Origin: Fratercula arctica
Taxonomy: Eukaryota; Chordata; Aves; Charadriiformes; Alcidae
Assembly: GCA_947846985.1 (NCBI GenBank)
Contig: CANTUZ010000005.1
Location: 53,037,389-53,101,388 of the forward strand
DNA length: 64,000 nucleotides
Reading direction: 5' to 3'
The translations under genes and the position numbers were made by a program. Under the pieces are notes generated by a model. It made no database searches and had not been told where the DNA came from. It saw only the letters and a program-made list of their open reading frames with translations. Shown one piece after another: positions 40,001-48,727 of the stretch; positions within the stretch are counted from its first letter, which is position 1; each line of letters starts with the position of its first letter.

Positions 40001-41874
40001 TGAATGTTGCGGTATTAACTCCTCCTAGAGTGGAAGGGAGCCAGCGACACTGGTTACACAGCAATAGCAACAACCAGAGCACAACTCAGTAATTACATTT
40101 AGACACCTCAGGGCGGGCCGTGATCGAGTACACCACTAGTATTTTTATAGTTGTTTTCCAATTTCAACTTTAAAAATATCTTCTTTTAAGACTTAATTTT
40201 AAATACGAATAGTTTATATTAAGGCTGTAATATTCCAACTATGATTATCAGGCGATATCTATAGCGCAGTGAGATGGCAAAATCCCTAAAACCAGCCTGT
40301 CAAAGTGTTGAGCTAGTATTTGCCAGTAACAGGTTCTTCTTCAGATGCAACAAGCTTGTCAGTCTGGCTCATTTAGTTTTAAGCTCATCACTGTGCTCAA
40401 AGTTACAAACTGATTGTGAGCTGAGAGGGAGGGGAAACATATACACGAAACCCAGTGTGCCCAACACATGAAGGCTCATTTCTTCCTCAATTAACACAAA
40501 CAGAGAGGATTAAGCCTCTCTAGATTTTACAGGCAGTTACATTGAAAATAATAAATGCTTTAAAAATTTCAGTGTCTAGCGAATCAGCTTGATGGAAGTA
40601 CCCAGTCCATTTAATACAGTTTAACTTTTAAAATGTTGGTTTTGTACACTAGTGTTTCAATCTCTGTTCAAGTTCGCATTTACCAACAATAGTCTAGTAA
40701 ACTAATTCTCTAACATTTATAAATATACAGATATACACATAAATTAGAATTAAGTGGACTGTGTTCTGCAGGAAAGCAAGAGGTAGTTACAAGTATAGAG
40801 CAAAGACTGCATTTAAGTGCAGATTAAGCTGTTTAAGGGATTGCCCAAGAATTCCCCAAAAGGAAAAACTGTCGTGGTCTCCTGACTGCTGATTGTAATC
40901 AGAGCTAAATCACTTAGATTTAGTCCTGTGCATCCTGACACTCACGCTCAGACCACAATTCCACAACACACTGGCTTTGACAGCAGTGTCAAACTCAGGA
41001 GTTCCTGTTCCCTTTTCTCCTCTTTTTTCCCTTCACTCCGATCCCTGCACCTCAGTGCACTGTATGCTTGTTGTGCCAATACAACTCCAAGGCCATGCTG
41101 TCGAACACAGTGAGCAAACTGATTCAGGTTAAAAAGAACCCCCTTCTGCATGTCCCCCACCCCACAACAACATACTGTGCATTTGGAGCCTTAACAGATT
41201 CAACTGGAGAGAAGAAAGAGATGTTTTTCATACCATAAGGAAAAGAGGAAAACAAATGGAGAGAAATGTGTCTCAAAATGAGGTTTAATTCAAGGTATCA
41301 TTTGTTCAACTGCAAGTTGGGGTTAGACCCTCTAGCCTACTAATGGAATACTTAGACAAAATGATACATTTCCCAGGATGCAGAAGGGTGATTAGAGGAA
41401 GAATACCGCTCGTCCTGCTTAACGACAGGTTTTCAAAAGATGAAAGACTGGATGGACAAAGTTGTAAGCAAAAAAAAAAAATTCAAATAGTAAAAGGAGC
41501 AGTGGAGGGGAATTCTTGGGGTGAGAATGACAAGAACTAAGACCAGGCTGTGAGTGAATCTTCTTGCTGTTTGTTTTGAAAACTTCACACGCTCATGGAA
41601 GCCTAGAGGTAGAAGCACTTGCCCAAATGACAGAAGGGCTGAACTAGTCTACGCAGCTACCACCTCCCCGCGAGTCCCAGAGCAGGCACTTTCTGGAGTT
41701 TGGCCAGCATCAGCATGTGAGACCAGTGGTCCTTACCTGGTGTCGATAGTTGTACCAGCCGTTCGAACCTGCAACAATCACCACCCAGTGCTTGCCTCCA
41801 TCTTCAGGTTCTTCCATGGGGAATGTGCTGATGCCCAGAGCACAGCCCAGCAGCACAACTACTTTCCATATCAT
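21966..41874 (-). CDS. LGMN: LGMN, legumain (asparaginyl endopeptidase), complete, 13 coding exons, 431 aa
   Basis: Legumain is a lysosomal cysteine endopeptidase (clan CD, family C13) that cleaves after Asn, and after Asp at low pH. It matures lysosomal cathepsins and processes antigens. Joining the exons listed separately gives an uninterrupted 431-residue protein (human 433). A signal peptide covers residues 1 to about 17. The catalytic Asn42, His148 (in FTDHG) and Cys189 (in IEACESGS) are present, with Arg44 and His45 nearby. An RGD motif sits at 118-120. Sequons at Asn91, 167, 263 and 272 match human numbering. The KRKLMATND segment holds the activation-cleavage Asn (322 here), followed by the C-terminal prodomain with its four Cys. 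All exon joins are GT-AG with matching phases, and no frameshift or missing catalytic residue was found. The gene is tail-to-tail with RIN3 and head-to-head with GOLGA5, as expected from vertebrate synteny. Confidence 0.97.
22799..22866 (-). CDS. LGMN: LGMN coding exon 13: prodomain
   Basis: The acceptor is GTTTATTTCAG and the donor is GTAATG. The 68-nt exon encodes [20 protein letters not shown] and ends in a split Arg codon (AG|A). It matches the conserved 'YEYALRHLYVLVNLCE' block of legumain prodomains. Confidence 0.95.
23945..24115 (-). CDS. LGMN: LGMN coding exon 12: prodomain
   Basis: This is a 171-nt, phase-0 exon between a TTATGTGCAG acceptor and a GTAAGT donor. It encodes 57 residues, including '[20 protein letters not shown]' and 'FNWHLPL'. 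These two Cys pair in the C-terminal prodomain of mammalian legumain, so the stabilising domain looks intact. Confidence 0.95.
24654..24851 (-). CDS. LGMN: LGMN coding exon 11: end of catalytic domain and activation peptide
   Basis: This is a 198-nt, phase-0 exon (66 codons) with acceptor TAACCTTCAG and donor GTATGC. It reads [13 protein letters not shown]..., then [20 protein letters not shown]. The last Asn (residue 322) corresponds to the human Asn323 autocleavage site, and the serine at the exon start completes the Asn272 sequon. One residue is missing relative to human after 'MQFQGM'. Confidence 0.96.
25549..25638 (-). CDS. LGMN: LGMN coding exon 10
   Basis: This is a 90-nt, phase-0 exon encoding [20 protein letters not shown] then [10 protein letters not shown]. 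It has the acceptor TTTCTTCATGCAG and the donor GTATGT. It contains the Asn263 sequon (NTS) and the first part of the Asn272 sequon (NR|S across the intron). Confidence 0.96.
26312..26430 (-). CDS. LGMN: LGMN coding exon 9: substrate-pocket region
   Basis: This is a 119-nt exon entered in the split Val codon. It encodes [20 protein letters not shown], then [19 protein letters not shown]. The '[15 protein letters not shown]' block contributes to the S1 pocket in mammalian legumain. The acceptor is TTTGTCTACAG and the donor is GTAAGT. Confidence 0.96.
28091..28157 (-). CDS. LGMN: LGMN coding exon 8: catalytic cysteine
   Basis: This is a 67-nt exon encoding [20 protein letters not shown] then IN, leaving one base of a Val codon. 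Cys189 of the 'EACESGS' motif is the nucleophile of C13 peptidases. The acceptor is ATTTCATAG and the donor is GTGAGC. Confidence 0.97.
29052..29114 (-). CDS. LGMN: LGMN coding exon 7
   Basis: This is a 63-nt, phase-0 exon (21 codons) encoding [20 protein letters not shown] then Q. Asn167 with K-T is a conserved N-glycosylation sequon. The acceptor is TTATTTTACAG and the donor is GTAAAC. It is too short for an ORF scan and was found by homology to the 'LHVKDLNETI' block. Confidence 0.95.
29593..29668 (-). CDS. LGMN: LGMN coding exon 6: catalytic histidine
   Basis: This is a 76-nt exon encoding [20 protein letters not shown] then FPDDD. His148 in 'FTDHG' is the catalytic histidine. The exon is entered with the last base of a split Ser codon (AG|T) and is left in phase 0. 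The donor is GTAAGC. Confidence 0.97.
32165..32250 (-). CDS. LGMN: LGMN coding exon 5: RGD loop
   Basis: This is an 86-nt exon encoding [20 protein letters not shown] then VGSGKVLK plus two bases of Ser135. It contains an RGD tripeptide at 118-120, as in mammals. The acceptor is AAATCCTTAG and the donor is GTAAAAG. The open frame is short, so it had to be found by homology. Confidence 0.96.
32779..32860 (-). CDS. LGMN: LGMN coding exon 4
   Basis: This is an 82-nt exon entered in a split Glu codon. It encodes [20 protein letters not shown] then PKDYTKE. The Asn91 sequon (NGT) is conserved. The acceptor is GTTTAACTTTCAG and the donor is GTAGGA. Confidence 0.96.
33707..33804 (-). CDS. LGMN: LGMN coding exon 3
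   Basis: This is a 98-nt exon encoding [20 protein letters not shown] then [12 protein letters not shown] plus two bases of Glu79. The acceptor is TTAATTTCAG and the donor is GTAAGT. The '[16 protein letters not shown]' block follows directly on from the 'RHQ' of exon 2. Confidence 0.97.
37452..37483. repeat. Perfect 13-bp inverted repeat in a TG/TA microsatellite
   Basis: The arms GTGTGTATATACA (37452-37464) and TGTATATACACAC (37471-37483) are exact reverse complements around a 6-nt spacer. They sit inside alternating purine-pyrimidine sequence that continues as (CA)n. Such a stretch can form a cruciform or Z-DNA; a role is not implied. Confidence 0.85.
37711..37752. repeat. 42-bp dispersed direct repeat, copy 1
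   Basis: The segment starts TGCTTAGTTGCATTTAGGGA and matches 38600-38641 at 37 of 42 positions without gaps, in the same orientation. Weaker similarity (a purine-rich 'cagagagg' region) may follow. It is either an old local duplication or a diverged repeat family. Confidence 0.7.
38600..38641. repeat. 42-bp dispersed direct repeat, copy 2
   Basis: The segment starts TGCTTAGTTGCATGTAGGGA and lies 889 bp after copy 1. The five differences are substitutions only. It lies in LGMN intron 2. Confidence 0.7.
38925..39035 (+). repeat. MIR-like SINE fragment
   Basis: The sequence reads in order like a CORE-SINE/MIR: 'GGAAGTCCAAGTCCTATTCC', 'TGGCTCCACTGC', 'AAGTGACTTGAGCAAATAA', then a degraded 'ctctgtgcctcag' region. 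It is recognised by eye with approximate ends, in LGMN intron 2. Confidence 0.5.
39405..39470 (-). repeat. MIR-like SINE fragment, antisense
   Basis: The + strand reads 'GTATCTTGCCCAAGACAGGT' followed by 'AGTAGGAGCTCAG', which resembles the reverse complement of the MIR core. It is short and diverged. Confidence 0.35.
41737..41874 (-). CDS. LGMN: LGMN coding exon 2: start codon, signal peptide, start of catalytic domain
   Basis: The start ATG is at 41874-41872 (- strand). The first residues [20 protein letters not shown] have the basic-then-hydrophobic form of a signal peptide, with likely cleavage near residue 17. '[20 protein letters not shown]' follows, holding Asn42. The donor is GTAAGG. 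This start aligns with the human start residue by residue, so no earlier ATG was considered. The preceding UTR begins at an acceptor near 41890 (GAG) or 41914 (TAG); which one is used is unclear. Confidence 0.97.
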
Positions 41875-44800
41875 CTCTCTTCTTTATTTACTCCACAAAT
41901 GGGATGAAAAGAAAAAAAAAAAACCTAGTGAAGAAGTTTGAGAGAAGCAGACCAGAGGACATCAGTCAAAATAAAACAAACACAAACATCAGTAGTACCA
42001 CAACCATAACCTTTTCTTGCTTGTGGGGATTTTTTATGTTCTACAGACCATTCAACCCACAGTACAATTTCTGGTCATATCTTCCTTTAGCACCAAGCTG
42101 CTTCTAGTTACAAGAGTTTTCTGTCAGCTTTCAAATCTGACTGAAAGCAATTCTGAATAGGACAACCAAGTCTTTCAGCTCCCTCTGGTTGTTTTGCTTT
42201 ATAATAGCTGGTAATGAATATGCCTCAAATACAGAGCAAGCCTCACTATCAAGTATTTCACAGATAAAAAATTTTCAGATTAACCAGAGACCAAGAGAAC
42301 AGTATTATGTAGTTCACTGGTTTCCACTCACTGGCAATTAGCCCATTATCACCGAGTCAAATCCCGGGTGATGTAGGCAGAAGGATGCATAGATGTGGAG
42401 AATTGCTTGGGACTTGGAGGGTCAGAGTGTCACAAAAGCTCTCTGTGCCCACAAAGCCAGAGAGGGTGGAGAGAGGCCGTGCTGCTGTTCTGCACAAGAT
42501 ACAGCCCTAACTGCTGGGGCCGGGGGGAAGTGCAGGCTGCGAGAGTCTCACGCTATTTGTACAACCTGTTATGCTAGTGGAGAGCAAATGTGAACCGGTA
42601 CCACATGAAAGAGTAGCATTTTCATCTGTTTTGCACAATGGTTAAGTGTTTGCACCAGGTGCACAGCAAGAGAATTGGGTCTGAGCCTGTGGACGGCAAA
42701 TTCAGAAAAGCAGAGCCAGAGAGGCGGTTTGAGCCCATGCAGAAATGGCTCCTTCTACTTTCCTGAGAGCACTAAAAATAGTGTCCCCACTAGTGAACTT
42801 CCTGGGCACCCTGACTGTCTGATAAAGTGTTTGCTGTAAAAGCAAACAATCTGGCCATATCAAATCAAAGGTTTACTTTTGTGTTTCTTTTTTTGGGGGG
42901 GGGGTGGGGTGGGGAGCGTATGTGTACTGGTCACCATCTCAGGTCTGCTGCATCCAGTGTGTCCTCATAAAGCAAACCATTGAAGAACTGCAGGCTTTTG
43001 GCACATGCACAAAAATTACATACTTCCTCGTGCACTGAGAGATGGGATTTTACACTGGCCTACTTACAAAAAAGAGATTCTGGAGGCAAGACGTGCTGCC
43101 TCCAGTAAGAGATAGCCTACTTTAGCATGGTTTTCTCTGGAATAAAAGCTGGAAACTCCCAAGCCATATAACTTGGTCACAAAACACAACATCAAAGCTA
43201 CCACTAAACCAAATAAATAATCAGTATCCAAGTCAGTTTCAATTCCCACCAGTCAAAACCATCCATCTGCAGCCACTCAAATGAGGCTGAAACAGAGAAG
43301 TAGCCAGCTCCCCTCCAAACCAGCTGTGTACGGTGAAGACTGCTAACATAACATGTAGTATGGGTCTTTCCAAGACTGGATCTACTGGTCACTAAGATTT
43401 AAGTCTCGCTGGCAGCAGTGTGAAAAATATATTGCATATATTTTTGGAAGGTGTTTTTTTTTTCTTTCTAATGGAGGTAGCACGAAGTAAAGAAAGTCAT
43501 GTTAGCATATCAGCTCCCACAGGAAGAGCTGTTACCACACAAAAAAACTCCAGAACAGAAAGGAAAAGGAAGAACTAAATGTTAAGTGCTATGACACCGC
43601 TTCTTCCAAAAACTCATCTGAATCTAGGAAACTTATCTTTCAGGCATAAGCCACTCCTGTAATTGCCTGCAACTGTGAGATTTGGGAGCAAGAACAGTAC
43701 TTGTTAACTTAACAATTTGAGGTTTGTTGAATTAATAGCTACTTCAGCAGTTAAGCCGATATGAAGGAATAAGCAGAATTTTCTGCAGTTTGATAGACAG
43801 TTGTAATCTCTCATGTTGAGCTGGAATTGTAAATTCTTGTCATTGTTGTCACCAAACAGTGACACGTGGCTTTGTACGGCAACTCTACCATGTCTATCTT
43901 GTCACTTCTTCAGATGATTAAGACAAATAACACACTAACAACTGCACTGAAGGTACACTGTGTTTACAGAATCCACAGAAACTGCCTATTTTGTTGCCTA
44001 CAGCACTACTAAGTTATTTAAAACCAAGAGTTATTTAAGACCAAGTTATTTAAAACTTTTGTAAAGTGTGACAATACGCCATGGGCCAACAAGCCTATTC
44101 ATTCCCAATATTCAGTTTCAGGTATATCTAACTCCTGAAATAGTAGACAAGAAAAGAAAAATCGATATGTTTTAGAAGATCTGCTTAGAAATCTTAACTG
44201 AGTTTGACTTTATAAAGATTAATTTCATGCAAACAGATCCCTCAGAGCTCAGTATCTGTTTCATGAGAAGAAGCTTTTTTCCATGCTCACTAAAGCATAA
44301 CTTTCCATTTCTACAGCGAAAAACATTACTTACATTTACATGAAAAATACACAGAGAAAATAAATGGTTCAAATGATTGCTGAAGGTCTGGAGATCCTTT
44401 CACATGATGCTTAGCTCTTTTGAGACATAAATCGTTAATTCGAATTCAGGACATACCAATAGTAGCCGTGTTGCTGTCAGCAGTTCACTGGGTCATATAA
44501 CACGATGGCTAATTTCAAGGCAGATCCTAGTAGACAGACATCCATCACATAGAAAAAGTCACTGGTCACCGTCTGTCAGTTACTGATATACCACACAGTG
44601 GAGACTAAAGCAGCTTCAGAAAAAATACGCTACGGAGTGCTAAGTCCTGAACTGGAAACAGTCTGATGGCACTGTCTTTCCTGACGAATTCACACAGCAG
44701 AGTATAGGAACACAGATCTATAGCTCTCGGGACTCCAGCCAGTACCTCTGCATGGGGCTGTGCTGTGTGGGACGCAGGTGTGCCCGACGCCAACCCTGCA

Positions 44801-47800
44801 TTCTGCCTGCAAACAGGCCCACAACAGGAAAGCTCAAGGTCAGATCAGGAACAAGGACTTAAGTTACCAAGCCTCTCAGGCAGGCCCTCCATGAGGAATT
44901 CAAAAGCCTCCTATGTGGTACATGGGCATTCAGATCATCAGATTTCTCCCCTCTGCAGTGACAAAGTTGTGAATGACGCAGAAGGCCCAGGGAAAAAAAA
45001 ACAAAAAACACCAAGAAACATTTGCATTGTATTAGAAAAACACATATGTTTTGTTATGGGTTATTCAGAATAGAAAAAACCCTCATCTTTTATACTAATT
45101 TATGACATATAATCCCACTTATCTGTTTTTTCCTATATTATAATTAAATCAAATTAACACCAGAAAGGAGGGGGGGAAAACGCAGACATACCACAGTGCA
45201 CTAATAAGCCATGATTAATTAATGCTCAGAGAACCTTGGAGAGCTCAGCAACATTTAAAATAGGTTTAACCATTAAACATATGTGCATTGGGAATAGGTC
45301 TTTCATTGTTTGTTTCCAACTACTGAAAAAAAACCACAAACCCAAACAAAACCAACCAAGCAAACAAAAACCCCTGTATTTCTGCTTGTTTTAAAGAAAG
45401 CCTTTCACTGCTCAGGCAGGCACTTTAAAAGATTGTGTTCTGGGTTGTCTTGAATGAGTTCTTGACCTGTGGTTGAGTAGAGAAAGTTCCCGTCACATGC
45501 TGCATCTTCAGGTCATATTAGAAGAGAAACCAGCTCAGCTGACCACCTTACCAGAGAGCCATAAAAAGCCTTTTTCTGAAAGCAAGTGATCAAAGATCTG
45601 TCACATGAAATCCTAAGTGCATGCACAGTGAGACTACATGGAAGAACTGAAAATTCACTACAAGATCATTTTAGATCTTTGGTTGACGGCAAAAAACATG
45701 AGATGATTTTATCAGCTCTGCCTAGTCTTGCTGGTAGAAGAGTTAGTTAACTTTGCTTTGGAAACCACATAAGGAAAAAGGCACATTTCACAGACATAGT
45801 GGGTTCAGCATCAGATCTACAAGTGCAGAACCACAGCACATACACACACAGGTAAGGTGCTGTGCAGTTTGCACTGCCCTGGAAGAAGCATGGCCAAAAC
45901 TGGGTGGCTCTTGCCAGAACAATTCACTCAGCTCTTAAAACCTGTTTTGCCTGACAGAGGTACCTTGACCACTTCCCATGGGCTAGCACACATCTCTGAC
46001 TTGATAAGAGAGGGATGCTTAAGAAAGACCACATCTGGAAGCGGCCAGTTGCTGTTAGAACAATTCTTCTGGTCAACAGCCTGTTCCCTGAGTTCACAAC
46101 TTTTCTTTGGGAAAACAGTCCTCTAACATCAAAAGTCTTAGAACAGCAAGATACCACCCTAAAGAAAGGAGTTCAAGTTGATCAAAGTATTTTCCACTAG
46201 TGTTTAAAGTGATGTTGACACTTTAGTAGCTTAAACTCCAAATATACCTCAAGCACAGCCTCCCAGACCTATATAAACAGAAACCATATATCCATTTTCC
46301 CTTCATGTGAAATAAGTGAGTTAACAGTAGTCTTGGGTGAAAATAACAGCCTTAAGATAATCAGCTGATCGCTCCATTTTTTTCTGGGAAATCTCTCTTT
46401 TCAGCTTCCCTTTTTATGACCGCTAGCCTTCTAGTTTTCAGAATCAAGTCACAATTTCTTTTCCCATACAGTGCTTGCATATTGCCTGTCATTGTAATAT
46501 TTAGATGCCGATTTCCACAAAATATGTGACTCACGATAGTGCTCCTCGCAGGAAACTAATGTCTGCAGTTCTCTGTCAGCAATGTTCTGCCTACATGTTG
46601 TGCTGGCTGCTACACAAACTGAAGCACCTAAACCCGTGATTAAGCCCCTGTGGAATTAGTCTGATTTTCTTGCCCACTTGTAGAGTGGTAGAGAGATATC
46701 ACTGTAAACTCTGATAAGGTACATTTTCAGGGAGAGTATGATCTCTGTTGCAAAGCAGTTCTTTACAAAGTCTACTAGTAACCATTTTATGGATCAGCAT
46801 AACTTGATTAGAACTTGTAGTAAAATAGTTTAGTATAGCTACTGAAGAAGTATAAGTTACTTTTACTGCAAAAACAAAACTTGTAATTATGTTAACTCAG
46901 AATGGTTTTACACCTTTTTAAGTGTTAAATAAAAGGTATTTAGAAGTCATTTTAAATAAGGTTCATTCTACTGTTTGCAGATTCCTCTTTCTCAGCAGCA
47001 GAGAGATGGCATCATTTAGCAGGGAGAAAAATAACAAAAATCCCTCCTTATGCATCCTAGGATGGGGACAATCTAATAGACCTGTTTTAGGGGATTTTAT
47101 TTTTTTTTTTACATGCACTTCAAAAAGCCCAGATTCAAATCTGGTAGATCTTAAGGCTTCAGTAAAACTGCTTTTGCTATTTACTTTCAGATCTGTCTAC
47201 AAATACACAAAGTCTCCACAATCACCTTCTGATGGTAGAAAAAGCAGCTACTGCAACACTCCATGAACAACTTTAAATTTATTACCTTGCACAATTCAGG
47301 ACAGGGTAGAGGATTAGGTCAGATGAGGGTTAGCATTTCTGCTCAACAAACATAGAAATGTTTAGAGCATGGACAGAATGAAATTCTGGAGAAGTGATTA
47401 TGCAGAAAGCCTAAGATTCCCACACTCCACGTCTTTTACTATGGTTTATCTGAGCATTTCAGATCTTCATTGCAATCTTTGTTTTAACCCCCAAATTTAG
47501 ACCCCAACACAGTGTTGTCCCATCCTAAATTGGAACTGGTGGTGCTGCTAACCCCAAGCAGACTTTCATGTTATGGCAAGGTTGTCTACCAGCTATAAAT
47601 AACCAGCCACAGTGCAGTACCCTTCAGGCATCATCAGCTCTTTGCAGAAAACCCATAAATTCTGACTCCATCCTTTTCCCCCGTTAAAAATGTGGTATCC
47701 GGGAACTAAACCTGCGCTGCTGCCACTGCCTCCCCTCCACTCTCCCTCCTTTCCTGAGCCAGCAATGCCCCTCTGAACGAGCCGCTTGGGCTCCTCTCCC

Positions 47801-48492
47801 CGCTGAAGCCCTTCCACAAGGGCGAGCTCAAATACAGCTCCCGAGCCAGAAGGGCCCCGTGACAGAGGTGGGGGGACAATTGTGCCAAACCCCTTAAGGG
47901 CAGCACCGACGATGCGGCCGGGCGCTCCGCGGCGAGAACGGCGGGCAGACCGACCCCTCTCCCGGCGGCACAAGGCCGAGGGTGGGGGGTCTGCAAACCG
48001 ACCCAAACATGTTCCCGTGTCAGCCCCAGCGCTGACTAACGTCGGGCCCCGAAACGGGGAGGGGGCCGGCAGCGCGCCCGGGGCTCGGCAGCGCTCGGAG
48101 CCGGCGAGGGAAACCGGCGCCCCCCGGCCTCGCCCCTGCAGCCGGCGGAGCCCCTCGCCGCTACCCCCGGGCAGCTCAGTCGCCGAGGAGCGGAGCTCAG
48201 CCGCCGGCACCCCCTCACGACAGCCCCCCTCACGGCTTTCCTCACGGCACACCCCCATAACGGATCCCCCTCACGCCTCTCCTCAAGGCACCCCCGCCCT
48301 CGCGATTTCCCTCACGACACTCTCCGCCCCGACGGCTTCTCTCACGACACCCGCCCCCCTCACGGATTCCCTCACCACGCTATCCCCCCCACCCCTCACG
48401 GCTCCCCCTGCCTCCGCCTCGTCCTCCCGGCTGCCGCCAAGCCAGCTCTGACAGAACCCTCCCTGGACAGCGCGGCCCCGGCCGACCCTTAC
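41875..48492 (-). other. LGMN: LGMN intron 1 (non-coding exon 1 to exon 2)
   Basis: This is a 6.6-kb 5'-UTR intron. Most is AT-rich unique DNA. It holds a G-run (GGGGGGGGGTGGGGTGGGG) at about 42895-42913, a possible antisense MIR-like piece at 42635-42700, and, next to exon 1, the CpG island with a C-rich minisatellite. The 189-codon open frame at 47882-48451 comes from the stop-poor GC-rich repeat and is not called a gene. Confidence 0.75.
48211..48411. repeat. Degenerate C-rich minisatellite (CTCACGRC-type units)
   Basis: About ten imperfect units sharing the core CTCACGGC or CTCACGAC recur every 12-30 bp, separated by CCCC or TTCC runs. The + strand is strongly C-rich with many CpG. It lies just inside LGMN intron 1, within 300 bp of the exon 1 donor, and may vary in length between individuals. 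Confidence 0.75.
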
Positions 48493-48575
48493 CGCGCTGC
48501 CGGCGGAGGTATCGCCGCCGCGGCCGCTGTGATTGCGGACGGCGCCCTGCAGAACCAGGCGACCGCGGGCCGCGG
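48493..48575 (-). other. LGMN: LGMN non-coding exon 1 (5' UTR), 5' end estimated
   Basis: On the - strand a strong donor, GCGCG|GTAAGG, lies at 48493/48492 inside the CpG island, after sequence with no ATG in good context. An inverted CCAAT box 20-25 bp beyond the estimated 5' end suggests that initiation is near 48560-48580. The exon is inferred from the donor, the island and the known 14-exon layout of vertebrate LGMN. Confidence 0.55.
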
Positions 48576-48595
48576 CGGGCGGAGACCGGCCCCGG

Positions 48596-48600
48596 CCAAT
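48596..48600 (+). promoter_or_regulatory. CCAAT box (NF-Y type), inverted relative to LGMN
   Basis: CCGGCCAATGG on the + strand reads CCATTGGCCGG in the LGMN direction. The position just upstream of the estimated start fits an NF-Y site in a CpG-island promoter. Confidence 0.5.
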
Positions 48601-48708
48601 GGTGGCCGGGCGAAGGCGGGGCCGGACACCCGCCCGGTCGGCACTACGTGTCCCAGCAAGGCCGGCGCTCCCCCGCGCACAAAGGGCGGCGGGGGGCTCG
48701 CGCGCAAA

Positions 48709-48727
48709 GCACGCCGGGAGTTGTAGT
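48709..48727 (-). promoter_or_regulatory. ZNF143 / THAP11 (SBS2-type) element
   Basis: The - strand reads ACTACAACTCCCGGCGTGC, an almost exact match to the long ACTACAATTCCCAGCATGC-type element bound by ZNF143 (Staf). It lies about 130-150 bp upstream of the estimated LGMN start, in the CpG island. Matches of this length are rare by chance. Confidence 0.75.

Larger units (their letters stand above)
33805..41736 (-). other. LGMN: LGMN intron 2 (largest intron)
   Basis: This is a 7.9-kb intron between coding exons 2 and 3. It is AT-rich and mostly unique, with a 13-bp perfect hairpin at 37452-37483, a diverged 42-bp sequence present twice (37711 and 38600), and two SINE-like fragments near 39.0 and 39.4 kb, all listed separately. 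No further exon was recognised. Confidence 0.8.

Noticed and set aside
42893..42915. G-run as a CpG-island or promoter element
   Set aside because: It is a short homopolymer-like G tract in AT-rich intron DNA without CpG; it is noted only as low-complexity sequence.
43430..43445. ATATATTGCATATATTTT run as a transposon end
   Set aside because: It is a short AT-rich palindrome with no partner inverted repeat nearby.
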